DNA of 64,000 nt from Paenibacillus macerans. Its GTDB lineage: Bacteria > Bacillota > Bacilli > Paenibacillales > Paenibacillaceae. A program made the position numbers and the translations under genes. The notes beneath the pieces are model-generated. The model did no database searches. It was given only the letters and a program-made list of their open reading frames with translations, and was not told where the DNA came from. The stretch lies in assembly GCF_900454495.1 (NCBI RefSeq), contig NZ_UGSI01000002.1, positions 1,399,001-1,463,000 on the forward strand, given 5' to 3'. Of the stretch, positions 16,756-26,148 are shown piece by piece (position 1 is the stretch's first letter; each line of letters opens with the position of its first letter).

Positions 16756-18210
16756 ATGTCGACAATCGCCAAGCAAAACTACAGAGGCAGGTATCATTTC
16801 TCGCCGGAGAAGAACTGGATGAACGATCCGAACGGATTGGTTTATTTTGCCGGAGAATACCATCTATTCTATCAATATTATCCTCACGGAACGACCCATG
16901 GGCCGATGCACTGGGGCCACGCCGTAAGCGAAGACCTGGTTCATTGGGAGGAGCTTGACATTGCGCTCTTCCCCGACGAGAACGGCACGATTTTCTCGGG
17001 AAGCGCGGTAGTGGACTGGGGCAATACGACCGGCTTTTTCGAGGAGGAACCGGGGCTGGTCGCGATTTTCACCCATCACCTCGAAGCGGAAGGAAAACCT
17101 CCCGTGCAAACGCAAAGCATCGCCTACAGCAAGGACAAAGGCAGAACTTGGACGAAATACGCGGGAAATCCGGTGTTGAGACATGAACGCTTCGTTGATT
17201 TTCGCGATCCCAAGGTGTTTTGGCATGAAGGTACCCGGCGTTGGGTTATGATCATCGCTTGCGGGCAGACGGTATGCCTGTATCATTCTCCCGATTTAAA
17301 AACATGGACGTTCGCCAGCGAATTCGGCAGCGGGATCGGCTTCCATGAGGCGGTTTGGGAGTGTCCCGATTTGTTCCGGCTGGCGGTCGACGGCGATGCC
17401 TCCCGGCAAAAATGGGTGATGCTGGTCAGCGTGGGCGATCATCCCGCTTATGCGGAAGGGTCGAGAACGCAGTATTTTACCGGGGAATTCGACGGCGTGA
17501 CGTTCACGCCCGATGAAGACTCGCGCGCGGTCCGCTGGCTGGATTATGGCCGGGACAATTACGCGGGCGTCAGTTGGTCCGATATTCCGGCGGAGGATGG
17601 CAGACGGCTGCTGATCGGCTGGATGAGCAACTGGAAGTATGCGCAGCTTACGCCGGCGGAGGAGTTTCGCGGCGCAATGACGGTACCGCGGGAACTTGCT
17701 CTGGAATCCCGGAACGGTGCGACCGTTCTGACGCAGAGACCGGCGCGGGAACTGGCGCGTGTGCGCCGGCCGGTGCTCAGCCTGGCGAATGTCGCCGCCG
17801 GGGAAGCGGAAGCCGCGCTGCGTTCCCTGCGGCTGGACAGCTGCGAGCTGGTTGCGGAAGCCGCGCCCGGCGCGTCCTTTGCCTTTAAGGTCAGAACGGG
17901 GGCCGGCCAGGAGACGGTTGTCGGCGTGAACGCGGCTTCCGGGGAGGTCTATGTGGACCGCACGAAGTCGGGGCAGCATGAGTTCCACGAGCAGTTTCGC
18001 GGCGTACACGCGGCCAAGCTGCATTCCGCGGGAGAAAAGCTCGAGCTGCGCATTTTCGTGGACCGCGCCTCCGTCGAAGTGTTTGCCAATGACGGGGAAG
18101 CGGTTATTACCGATCTGATCTTCCCTGGCCCGGAGGCCACCGGCCTATCCCTGGCGGCGGAAACGGACTTGGCGCTGAAGTCGCTGACGATTTATGAGCT
18201 GGCGCCGTAA
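16756..18210 (+). CDS. Intracellular GH32 beta-fructosidase (levanase/sucrase type)
   Basis: 484 residues without a signal peptide. The three GH32 motifs are intact: nucleophile Asp24 in WMNDPNG, transition-state stabiliser Asp151 in FRDPK, acid/base Glu202 in WECPD. A five-bladed propeller spans about 1-330 and a beta-sandwich about 345-480. It should cleave imported fructooligosaccharides or sucrose to free fructose, feeding the fructokinase encoded next. Because the importer is ABC-type, the substrate is not phosphorylated, so sucrose-6-phosphate hydrolase is less likely. GGAG lies 14 nt before the ATG. Fructan exo-hydrolase versus invertase specificity cannot be told from sequence. Confidence 0.93.
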   Translation: MSTIAKQNYRGRYHFSPEKNWMNDPNGLVYFAGEYHLFYQYYPHGTTHGPMHWGHAVSEDLVHWEELDIALFPDENGTIFSGSAVVDWGNTTGFFEEEPGLVAIFTHHLEAEGKPPVQTQSIAYSKDKGRTWTKYAGNPVLRHERFVDFRDPKVFWHEGTRRWVMIIACGQTVCLYHSPDLKTWTFASEFGSGIGFHEAVWECPDLFRLAVDGDASRQKWVMLVSVGDHPAYAEGSRTQYFTGEFDGVTFTPDEDSRAVRWLDYGRDNYAGVSWSDIPAEDGRRLLIGWMSNWKYAQLTPAEEFRGAMTVPRELALESRNGATVLTQRPARELARVRRPVLSLANVAAGEAEAALRSLRLDSCELVAEAAPGASFAFKVRTGAGQETVVGVNAASGEVYVDRTKSGQHEFHEQFRGVHAAKLHSAGEKLELRIFVDRASVEVFANDGEAVITDLIFPGPEATGLSLAAETDLALKSLTIYELAP

Positions 18211-18271
18211 TTTAGATGGAGGCAGCGATGCCAGGGTACGGCGCTGGTATCCGTTACGATCGGCGGCGCTG

Positions 18272-18297
18272 CGGCCGATGAATGCGGCCATCGGCCG
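18272..18297 (+). other. Inverted repeat between the GH32 and fructokinase genes
   Basis: CGGCCGATG (18272-18280) pairs with CATCGGCCG (18289-18297) around an 8-nt loop in the 148-bp gap of the operon. No T tract follows, so it is more likely an mRNA processing or stability hairpin than a terminator. Confidence 0.5.
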
Positions 18298-18358
18298 ATG
18301 AAACATACAAGATGCGGGACCGCCTTGGACTGTATCGAAAAAAAAGGAGATCATCAAC

Positions 18359-19249
18359 ATGCGCATAGGAGCGATTGAAGCCGGCGGGACGAAATTCGTC
18401 TGCGGCATCGGCAATGAGCACGGCGTGATTGAGGACAGCATCAGTTTTCCGACGGAAAGTCCGGAGATCACGCTTGGCAAAGCGATTGCTTATTTGAAGG
18501 ACAAACGGGTGGAGGCGATTGGGGTCGGTTCATTTGGCCCCATCGATCTTCGGCAAGACAGCCCCACCTACGGCTATGTGACCACAACGCCGAAACCCGG
18601 TTGGAGCCGGTTCGATTTCCTCGGCGCGCTGCGCCGCGAATTCCCGGTCCCCTTGGGCTGGGATACCGACGTGAACGCGGCCGCGCTGGGGGAAGCGGCG
18701 TGGGGGGCCGCCCGGGGCCTGAACAGCTGCCTGTATTATACGGTGGGAACGGGCGTGGGGATCGGCGTTTATCTGGAAGGCCGGCTGGTGCATGGGCTGG
18801 TTCACCCGGAGGGCGGCCATGTGCCGGTAAGGCGGCACCCGGACGATGATTTCGCGGGCCGCTGCCCGTATCACGGCGATTGCCTGGAAGGCATGGCGGC
18901 GGGACCGGCGATCGAAGCCCGCTGGAAAGCCAAAGGGCATGAGCTGCCAGGGAATCATCCCGCTTGGGAAATCGAGGCGTTTTATCTTGCCCAGTCGATT
19001 ACGGGGGCGGTGCTCTTGGTTTCGCCGGAAAAGGTCATCCTGGGCGGCGGGGTCATGCAGCAGCCCCAACTCTTCCCGTTGATCCGGGAGGCGGTGCGCC
19101 GAAATCTGAACGGATACATAAACGCCGGCGAGATTTTGGAGCGCATGGAGGAGTATATCGTGCCTCCCGGCCTTGGGCAGCATGCAGGGCTTTGCGGCGC
19201 TTTGGCATTGGGGCTGAAGGCGTTAACCGGGCCGCTTCTTTCTTCTTAA
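18359..19249 (+). CDS. scrK: ROK-family fructokinase
   Basis: 296 residues. ATP-binding EAGGTKFVCGIG at 7-18, sugar/catalytic region WDTDVNAAALGEA near 101-113 with the catalytic Asp, TVGTGVGIGV for phosphate binding, and the ROK zinc signature as HPEGGHVPVRRH followed by CPYHGDCLEG. This matches the YdhR/ScrK-type bacterial fructokinases. It converts fructose released by the GH32 enzymes to fructose-6-phosphate. AAAGGAG lies about 9 nt before the ATG. The place in the operon strongly supports fructose as substrate. Confidence 0.92.
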   Translation: MRIGAIEAGGTKFVCGIGNEHGVIEDSISFPTESPEITLGKAIAYLKDKRVEAIGVGSFGPIDLRQDSPTYGYVTTTPKPGWSRFDFLGALRREFPVPLGWDTDVNAAALGEAAWGAARGLNSCLYYTVGTGVGIGVYLEGRLVHGLVHPEGGHVPVRRHPDDDFAGRCPYHGDCLEGMAAGPAIEARWKAKGHELPGNHPAWEIEAFYLAQSITGAVLLVSPEKVILGGGVMQQPQLFPLIREAVRRNLNGYINAGEILERMEEYIVPPGLGQHAGLCGALALGLKALTGPLLSS

Positions 19250-19369
19250 GCGAAAGCGAAGAAAGCGGCGAAGAGAGCGTGCCGGAGGGAGGCGGTGGCC
19301 GTGATCCATGGCCTCCTGCGCCGGAAGCCAAAACAAGTTTGTATCTCTTACAGGAAAAGAGGGTGTATC

Positions 19370-22300
19370 ATGGGCAAAGGAAAATCCGTATTATCCATCC
19401 TTTTGTCCTCCGCGCTTATTTTTGCCGGGCTTGATGCTGGGATGGTCCGGGCGGCAGGCGCGGAGACGGAAACGGGAAAGGGGGCAAAGGCCATTTTTGA
19501 AAGCGCAACCAAATTGGAGACGAATTTGACCGGCTGGCGAATCGAGGGAAAAGGCCGAATGGAGACGGTGGAGCAGGGGCTTCTGCTCGTCTCGGAGCCG
19601 AGGGAGAACGTGATGGCCCTGACGGAAACCCGGGCGGCCGATTTTATCTATGAAGCCGACGTCATGGTAACGGAGAGGCAGGCGGACGCCACGTTGGTAT
19701 TCCGCTCCAATCAGGATGGGTGGTCCTCCTACATGCTTCAGCTCGTGCCGAACGCGGGATTGATCCGGCTAAAGGATGCAAGCGAAGACGGCAAGCTGCG
19801 GGAAGAACGGCGGGTGGACTTGGCCGAAGGGGAAATCTATCATCTGAAAGTCAAAGCCGAAGGAACCCGGCTTCAGGTATTTTGGGGGGACCGTTATAAA
19901 CCGTTGATCGACGTCCATGACGGGGCTTATGCTTCCGGCTATTTGGGCCTGAACGTTTGGGACGGCTCCGCGCTGTTTCAGAACGTGAAGGTCAGCGAAC
20001 TGAACAGCAATTTAGGCGCGGCGATCGCGAGTTTTGGAGTCTGGCAGCCGGACCTGCGGGGGGAGCTGGGAACGGCGGACGGTACCGGGCGGGCGCTGCG
20101 GCTTTATCAGGGGGCTGAGCGGGATCTCGTGCTGGAAGGAAACGTGTCTTTTGCCGCAGACCAGGGGGAAGCCGGTTTGCGGTTCAGAGCGAACGGGCAG
20201 GGGACGGACGGCTACGAGGCGGCTTTGCGAAAAGACGGCGGCCAGGTTTGGGCGGAGCTGAGAAAAGCGGACGGCCGCGTCATCGCGGCCTCGGAACGTG
20301 CTTACCCGTCGGCTTCCAAAGCAAGGCACCATCTGGAAATCCATGCGCTCGGGAGCCGGATTCAGGTCTATGTGGACGGATACGCCGAACCGGCCGTGGA
20401 TGCCGTTGACAATAGCTACGCGGACGGTCACGCGGGATTTGCGGTATCCGGGGGAGCGGCATATTTTCAGGACGTCTATTTGACTGCGGCCAATGATTAT
20501 TATACGGAAAAATACCGCCCCGACTACCATTATTCGCCCGCCCGCGGGTCGGCAAGCGATCCGAACGGACTGGTCTATTACGAAGGGGAATACCATCTGT
20601 TTCATCAGGACGGCGGAACTTGGGCGCACGCGGTCAGCACCGATCTCGTTCATTGGAAGCGCTTGCCTATCGCTTTGCCCTGGAACGATTTGGGCCATGT
20701 CTGGTCGGGTTCGGCCGTCGCCGATCTCCATAATGCCTCCGGCTTGTTCGCGGATTCCGGGGGCAAAGGCCTGATCGCCTATTATACTTCCTATAATCCG
20801 GACCGCCCGAACGGCAACCAGCGCATTGGGCTGGCGTACAGCAAGGATCGCGGCCGCACCTGGGAGTACGCCGCAGAGCGCCCGATCGTGATCGAAAATC
20901 CGGGCAAGCAGGGGGACGATCCGGGAGGATGGGATTTTCGCGATCCCAAGGTCGTGCGGGATGAAGAGCATAACCGCTGGGTTATGGTTGTGTCCGGCGG
21001 CGACCATATCCGCTTTTTCACTTCGACCAACCTGATCGACTGGACGCTGACCGACAGCTTCGGATACGGGGCTTATGTCCGCGGCGGCGTGTGGGAGTGC
21101 CCCGATTTATTCCAACTGGCCGTGGACGACACGGGCGAGAAAAAATGGGTGCTCATGATCAGCACGGGGGCCAACCCGAATACGCAGGGTTCGGCCGCGG
21201 AGTATTTTATTGGGGAGCTTACTCCGGAAGGTAAGTTCGTTAACGACAACCCTGCCGGCAAGGTGCTGGCGACCGATTACGGAAAAGAGTACTACGCCTC
21301 TATGTCTTTTGCCGGTATGCCGGACGGACGCAGGGTGATGCTGGCCTGGATGACGAACTGGGATTACCCGTTTGCTTTTCCGACCGAGGGTTGGAAGGGG
21401 GTTCTAAGCATTCCGCGCGAGTTAACGCTGCAGAAGACGGACAAGGGAATCCGCCTGGCACAGACGCCGATCCGCGAGCTGGAATCGCTGCGCGGCCAGC
21501 TGCTGTTTGCGGCGTCGGACCGCCGCGTCCAAGCGGATAGGGAGAATTTACTGAAAGGCGTGTCCTCAGGAGTCTATGAAATTGAAGCCGAAATTGAAAT
21601 TCCTCAGGCCAGCAACGTGAGCGAATTCGGTTTCCGCCTCCGCGAGGGAGCCGGAAAGCGGACGGTCGTCGGGTACAAAACAAAAGAGAACGAGATCTAC
21701 GTGGATCGCTCCCTTTCCGGCGACACCGGCTTCTCCGAGCGGTTCACCACGCTTCATCAGGCGCCGCTTCAGCCGGACAACCGGCGTGTGAAGCTGCGGA
21801 TTTTCGTGGACGATTCCTCGCTGGAGGTATTCGGAGGGGATGGCCGCGTAGTATTTTCGGAGGTGATTTTTCCCGATCCTGCGCACCGTGAAATGAGCCT
21901 TTTTACTGTAGGTGGAGAGGTGAACGTGGTTTCCTTGAAAGTGCACGCACTAACAAACGTATGGAACGAGGCGGCGGAGAGCCAAACCTCCATCGTGATG
22001 GACACGAGTCCGCAGCAAATGGGGCTGGGAGATACCCGGACCTTGTATGCGGCGGTGAACGGCGGCGCCAAAGGCGGGCGCAGCGGCGGTTCGGACGGCA
22101 ACCGAAATCAGCCGATCCGCTGGGAGACAAGCGATCCGCAAGTCGTGGCCATCGCCTCGTCCGATCAGCGGCAGGCGGTGATTCGCGCGGCCGGCCAAGG
22201 AGAGGCGGTGATCACCGCCTCCACCCCGAACGGGAAAGCGTCGGCCAGCGTTCCGGTGAAGGTGTTTGCCGGGGAGTTCCATACGAATCTGACCGGCTGG

Positions 22301-23197
22301 ACTCCCGATTTGGCGGCATCCTCCTGGGTGGCGACGGAGAAGGGCATCCGCGGCAGCTACGGGAGCGACGCTCATTATGTGACGGAGGAGACGGCCGGGG
22401 ATTTTGTGTATGAGGCCGAAATGACGCTGGCCGAAACGGGCGGTGCGGGCTCTATCCTGTTTCGGGCCAGCCGGGACGGGCGAAGCGGGTACTATTTTAA
22501 TCTCGATCCGAATATGAAAGCTTTCCGTTTGTTCTACAAAATCGATGGCGCATTTGCCGAACGCCAGGTGCTGGCGAACGTGCCGGCATTCATCCAGCCG
22601 GGGAAGAAATACGCCATCGTCATCGAAGCGGACGGGCCGCGTATCCGGATTTCCGTGGACGGTGCCGGGATCATTGACATTACCGACGGAACGTTCGCGG
22701 AAGGGCATTTCGGCGTTCACGTCTTCGGCGGCGCGGCTTATTACCAAAACGTCAACGCCAGCCGGGCGGAGCAGGCCAAGCTGCGGAAGACAAGCTTCGT
22801 TAACGCCGGCGCGAACGCGTCGCTGTATGCAGCGAAAGCGGAAAACGGCGAGCCGGTCGCGCTGCTCCCGGCCGGGGCTGGGGAGGCGTCCTCCCAGACT
22901 TGGGTTTTGGTGCCGACCGGAGACGAGTCGGGCTCATATTCGATCCGCACCGCCGCGGGAGGCAAAGCTTTGGACCTCGATACCGGCCAAAACAAACTCC
23001 AGCTGTACGATTATCTCGGCTACGACAATCAGCGCTGGCTGCTTCGCGACAATGGCGACGGCACGGTAGCCATTCTGTCGCTTCACAACCAGCAAGCGCT
23101 TGAAGCTTCGGCGGACGGCGGCTCCTTGTACTTGAACGAACCGGATCCGGCGCTGGACCGGCAAAAATGGCGAGTGGCGGATACCGGCGCGCCATGA
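19370..23197 (+). CDS. Secreted multidomain GH32 fructan hydrolase
   Basis: 1275 residues from MGKGKSV, chosen because it opens a signal peptide (about 1-31) with GAGGG upstream; a longer frame from 19295 reads through non-coding sequence. Order: two LamG/DUF1080-like jelly-roll modules (about 38-205 and 215-378), GH32 propeller (about 385-700) with Asp397 (SASDPNG), Asp525 (FRDPK) and Glu576 (WECPD), beta-sandwich (about 700-860), BIG2-like Ig domain (about 867-967), a third jelly-roll (about 970-1127) and a ricin-B-like module (about 1141-1273) with QxW-type repeats SQTW, NQRW, RQKW. The usual WMN before DPNG is replaced by SAS. It should degrade extracellular levan or inulin, with several carbohydrate-binding modules, and supply the importer. 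Confidence 0.92.
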   Translation: MGKGKSVLSILLSSALIFAGLDAGMVRAAGAETETGKGAKAIFESATKLETNLTGWRIEGKGRMETVEQGLLLVSEPRENVMALTETRAADFIYEADVMVTERQADATLVFRSNQDGWSSYMLQLVPNAGLIRLKDASEDGKLREERRVDLAEGEIYHLKVKAEGTRLQVFWGDRYKPLIDVHDGAYASGYLGLNVWDGSALFQNVKVSELNSNLGAAIASFGVWQPDLRGELGTADGTGRALRLYQGAERDLVLEGNVSFAADQGEAGLRFRANGQGTDGYEAALRKDGGQVWAELRKADGRVIAASERAYPSASKARHHLEIHALGSRIQVYVDGYAEPAVDAVDNSYADGHAGFAVSGGAAYFQDVYLTAANDYYTEKYRPDYHYSPARGSASDPNGLVYYEGEYHLFHQDGGTWAHAVSTDLVHWKRLPIALPWNDLGHVWSGSAVADLHNASGLFADSGGKGLIAYYTSYNPDRPNGNQRIGLAYSKDRGRTWEYAAERPIVIENPGKQGDDPGGWDFRDPKVVRDEEHNRWVMVVSGGDHIRFFTSTNLIDWTLTDSFGYGAYVRGGVWECPDLFQLAVDDTGEKKWVLMISTGANPNTQGSAAEYFIGELTPEGKFVNDNPAGKVLATDYGKEYYASMSFAGMPDGRRVMLAWMTNWDYPFAFPTEGWKGVLSIPRELTLQKTDKGIRLAQTPIRELESLRGQLLFAASDRRVQADRENLLKGVSSGVYEIEAEIEIPQASNVSEFGFRLREGAGKRTVVGYKTKENEIYVDRSLSGDTGFSERFTTLHQAPLQPDNRRVKLRIFVDDSSLEVFGGDGRVVFSEVIFPDPAHREMSLFTVGGEVNVVSLKVHALTNVWNEAAESQTSIVMDTSPQQMGLGDTRTLYAAVNGGAKGGRSGGSDGNRNQPIRWETSDPQVVAIASSDQRQAVIRAAGQGEAVITASTPNGKASASVPVKVFAGEFHTNLTGWTPDLAASSWVATEKGIRGSYGSDAHYVTEETAGDFVYEAEMTLAETGGAGSILFRASRDGRSGYYFNLDPNMKAFRLFYKIDGAFAERQVLANVPAFIQPGKKYAIVIEADGPRIRISVDGAGIIDITDGTFAEGHFGVHVFGGAAYYQNVNASRAEQAKLRKTSFVNAGANASLYAAKAENGEPVALLPAGAGEASSQTWVLVPTGDESGSYSIRTAAGGKALDLDTGQNKLQLYDYLGYDNQRWLLRDNGDGTVAILSLHNQQALEASADGGSLYLNEPDPALDRQKWRVADTGAP

Positions 23198-23237
23198 TGC
23201 TTCTGGATTTTTAGCTGCCGCGGCCGGATCGTTTAAG

Positions 23238-23290
23238 GGCTCCCGAATAGCGGAGAAGGTTTCTTCCGCTTGGGAGCTCTGTTTTTGTTT
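23238..23290 (+). terminator. Terminator of the fructan operon
   Basis: GGCTCCC at 23238-23244 and AGCGGA at 23249-23254 pair with TCCGCT (23265-23270) and GGGAGC (23272-23277), followed by CTGTTTTTGTTT. It lies about 40 bp after the large GH32 gene. Confidence 0.8.
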
Positions 23291-23430
23291 GGATATTTGC
23301 GAGTAATGATATAGTTTATACTATATAAATCAACTGTCGGTGCGATCAACATGAAATTGGCAATTAAGCGAAGCGGTTGTTGCAAAGCGATCGCCCCACC
23401 CGAGCGTACCTGCTTCATTCTCCAGCTTTC

Positions 23431-23640
23431 TTGGTCCATTGTTATAATGGAATAGTTGCAGAATGTACAGTTACTTATCGGGAAATGCTGCCACAGCACC
23501 TGAATAAGTGTAAAACCTGCAATTACTCCGCTGCCTTTTTGAAGAAGAGACACAGAAACGAGGAAATCGATGTATGAAATACAATTAAACGGATGATTGA
23601 TAAATGGATGTAAAGTTGGTTGTATGATTTGCAATTAATG
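23431..23640. repeat. GAATGTACA dispersed repeat, copy 1
   Basis: Contains GTTGCAGAATGTACA (23455-23469), CCTGCAATTA (23516-23525) and GTTGTATGATTTGCAATTAA (23619-23638). The same three blocks in the same order and orientation occur at 38199-38345. Stop codons break every frame, so it is not a gene. The remaining space up to 23842 shows nothing recognisable. Confidence 0.7.
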
Positions 23641-23875
23641 GTCAGAGAGGGGCCGGTCAAGCACACTTTTGCCCGCCATCCGACCAGACGAATAAATAGG
23701 CAACGGTGTACTCTGTCTGTACAGCATCGGCAGTTTAGCCGATTTTGGTTCGGCGAAAGTTGAGTATATAAGTTGAACTAAAGAAATGCGGGAGTTAGGC
23801 AAAAGGATTTATACAACATCTGAATTTAATTGAATTAGAGATATGTTTCAAAAAACGGAACGGGAAGGGAAGAAA

Positions 23876-24665
23876 GTGAACGATACATCCGATAAACTCA
23901 TGTTGACGGAAGAGGAAGTTCGTTACATGCTTCATGCCGCCGACAGCATCGCCGGTTGCGCGGGAAGAACGATGCTGGCCAAAATATTGAAGGGTTCCCG
24001 CGACAAAAAACTGTTGGCGCTAGGACTGAACGATAGTATAGCATACGGATATTATCGGCGGCTAACGATCGCAAACATCACTTGAGCGTGTAGACTGGAT
24101 GATTAAAAACGATTTTCTGTCATTCAGTTGGGTTGGCGAAATGCCGGTGCTGGTGTTTACGGAGCGGGGGCGGGAAATCCAGCGGGAGCAGTTGGCGGAC
24201 CTGCTGCTGTCGCAGTGGAAGGCTTGGGTGGAAGCCGGGATTCCCGTCGTGGATATGACCTACCTCAAGGACCGCGACCGGAGCATGATCTTACTGTTTT
24301 TGCAAAAAATCGCGAATTCGCGGGACGCCCGCTACATTCCTTTGCTGAAACAGTGGGAGCTTGTGGATTACAGGAAGGTGCGGCATGCCATTGGTCAAGT
24401 TATCGTCCACCTGCAGCAAGGGACAAACCAACCGCTCGTGCTGGAAGGCGCGCCGGTGGATGCAGGGGTGGGCGACGGAAAGCCGATTATCGGGGAACGG
24501 AAGAGCGAACGATTGAAATGTCGGGACTGCGGCGCGCGTTTTGACTGGACCGTAGAAGAGCAGGACAGTTTCCGCATGAGAGGGTGGGACCCGCCCAAAA
24601 GATGCCGGGAATGCCGGAAGGAACGCAGCATCACAAGACTCTTTGACTTTGATGGCTGGATATGA
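23876..24665 (+). pseudogene. RQC-like DNA-binding protein gene with a +1 frameshift
   Basis: Two adjacent frames read as one protein. The first (from GTG 23876 with GGGAAG upstream, or ATG 23843) gives LTEEEVRYMLHAADSIAG and GRTMLAKILKGSRDKKL, a RecQ-C-terminal-like winged-helix pattern, and stops at 24083-24085 after ACT TGA. Skipping one T there gives ACT-GAG-CGT, so ...RRLTIANIT joins ERVDWMIKNDFLSFSW and runs on to 24665. The second part ends in a zinc-ribbon-like CRDCGARF...CRECRK. It resembles proteins I know as the RQC-minor family. Whether the shift is a mutation, a sequencing error or programmed cannot be told. Confidence 0.65.
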
Positions 24666-24806
24666 TGCAATAACGGCTCGGAAGCTGCGACCGGCGAGTC
24701 TCCGGTTAGCCTGCCTGTTTTGCCGAAGCTTTGTTGGGATTCCGGGATTATGGTAAAATGGCGGTGTACTAATATAGGATGACCCGAAGATGGGAGGAGC
24801 TTTTTT

Positions 24807-25550
24807 TTGAAGTACAAATTGTTGGCGCTCGATATGGACGGAACGTTGTTGAACGATGAGCAGCAAATTACGCCGGAAACGGAAAAATGGATTCGCAAGG
24901 CGGCGGCGGCCGGGGTACATGTCTGCCTGTCGACGGGGCGGGGATATCATGAGGCGATCGCGTACGGGGAGCAGCTTGATCTGGGCACGCCGATGATCAC
25001 CGTGAACGGGAGCGAAATATGGAGAACGCCGAAAGAGCTGCACAGCCGGGTATTGCTTGACCGGTCGCTTGTCGCCCGGATGCATGCCATTGCCGAGGAA
25101 AAGAAGGTATGGTTTTGGGCCTACTCGGTGGAAGGCAGCTATAATGAAACGAATTGGGTCCCTGAGGTGCTGGAGCGCAACCAGTGGATGAAGTTCGGCT
25201 ATTTTACCAAGGACGACGAGGCGCGCCAGGATATCAAGCGGCAGCTCCAGGAGCTGGGCGGTCTGGAAGTCACCAATTCGTCGCCGTACAATTTGGAGAT
25301 CAATCCCGCGGGAATCAGCAAAGCGAGCGGCATTCGCACCGTTTGCGATTGGTTTGGCCTCGATTTGTCCGAAGTCGTGGCGGTTGGGGACAGCCTGAAC
25401 GACCTCGCCGCGATCGAAGCGGCCGGGCTCGGCGTCGCTATGGGCAACGCCCAGGAAGCCGTAAAGGCCAAGGCGGACGTGGTAACGGCCACGAACAACG
25501 AGGACGGCATCGCGCTGATTATCCGCGATTATATTTTAACGGGAGAGTGA
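24807..25550 (+). CDS. Cof-type HAD-IIB phosphatase
   Basis: 247 residues; TTG start with GGAGGAG (24793-24799) 7 nt before. HAD motif I DMDGTLL with nucleophile Asp9, motif II STGR near 40, a conserved Lys in SKASG near 172, and motif IV GDSLNDLAAIEAAGLGVAMGNA near 194-215. The cap between motifs II and III is of type C2B. Members dephosphorylate sugar phosphates, flavin or pyridoxal phosphates; the actual substrate is unpredictable. The stop lies 7 bp before the next start, so the two genes are probably cotranscribed. Confidence 0.92.
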   Translation: MKYKLLALDMDGTLLNDEQQITPETEKWIRKAAAAGVHVCLSTGRGYHEAIAYGEQLDLGTPMITVNGSEIWRTPKELHSRVLLDRSLVARMHAIAEEKKVWFWAYSVEGSYNETNWVPEVLERNQWMKFGYFTKDDEARQDIKRQLQELGGLEVTNSSPYNLEINPAGISKASGIRTVCDWFGLDLSEVVAVGDSLNDLAAIEAAGLGVAMGNAQEAVKAKADVVTATNNEDGIALIIRDYILTGE

Positions 25551-25557
25551 AGCTGTC

Positions 25558-26052
25558 GTGATGACCATGACCGTGCTCGGATGGATTTTGGTGATATTGC
25601 TGTTTGCCATCGGTATGGCGGGGGCGGTATATCCCGTGCTTCCCGGCGTCATCGCCATCTATTTCGCCTTTTTTGTGTACGGCTGGTTTTTCTCCTTCGA
25701 GCCGTTCGGGCCGCTTTTCTGGATCGTGCAGACGTTGATCGTCGTTGTGCTGCTGGTCGCGGACTATGCGGTCGGAGCCTGGGGCGTGAAAAAATTCGGC
25801 GGCAGCAAGCTGTCCGTCTGGCTCAGCACGATCGGCATCATCATCGGACCGTTTGTTATCCCGGCGTTTGGGCTTGTGATCGGGCCGCTAGTCGGGGCGA
25901 TGCTCGGGGAGCTCATTAGGGGCGAGTCGCTTTCCAAGGCGTTTAAAGTCGGGATCGGCTCGGTCGTCGGCCTGTTCAGCAGCATCGTCGTCAAGGTGAT
26001 TTTGCAGCTGGTCATGATCGTCGCGTTTATTATCTGGATCATGGCGGCTTAG
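25558..26052 (+). CDS. DUF456 family membrane protein (YqgC-like)
   Basis: 164 residues, four to five hydrophobic spans with Gly-rich signatures (VYPVLPGVIAIYFAF, YAVGAWGVKKFGGSK, GIIIGPFVIPAFGLVIGPLVGAMLGEL) that mark DUF456. Start uncertain between GTG 25558, ATG 25561 and ATG 25567; GGGAGAG at 25541-25547 fits the first two. Function is unknown; no catalytic residues are visible. Confidence 0.85.
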   Translation: MMTMTVLGWILVILLFAIGMAGAVYPVLPGVIAIYFAFFVYGWFFSFEPFGPLFWIVQTLIVVVLLVADYAVGAWGVKKFGGSKLSVWLSTIGIIIGPFVIPAFGLVIGPLVGAMLGELIRGESLSKAFKVGIGSVVGLFSSIVVKVILQLVMIVAFIIWIMAA

Positions 26053-26148
26053 CTTTGCGGCGGATAGGCCGGCGCCAGGCTTCTTGCTTTTAGAACGTTA
26101 TAATCATCGCAGAAATGGACTTATTCAGGGGAGCGAAAGAAGGAATCG

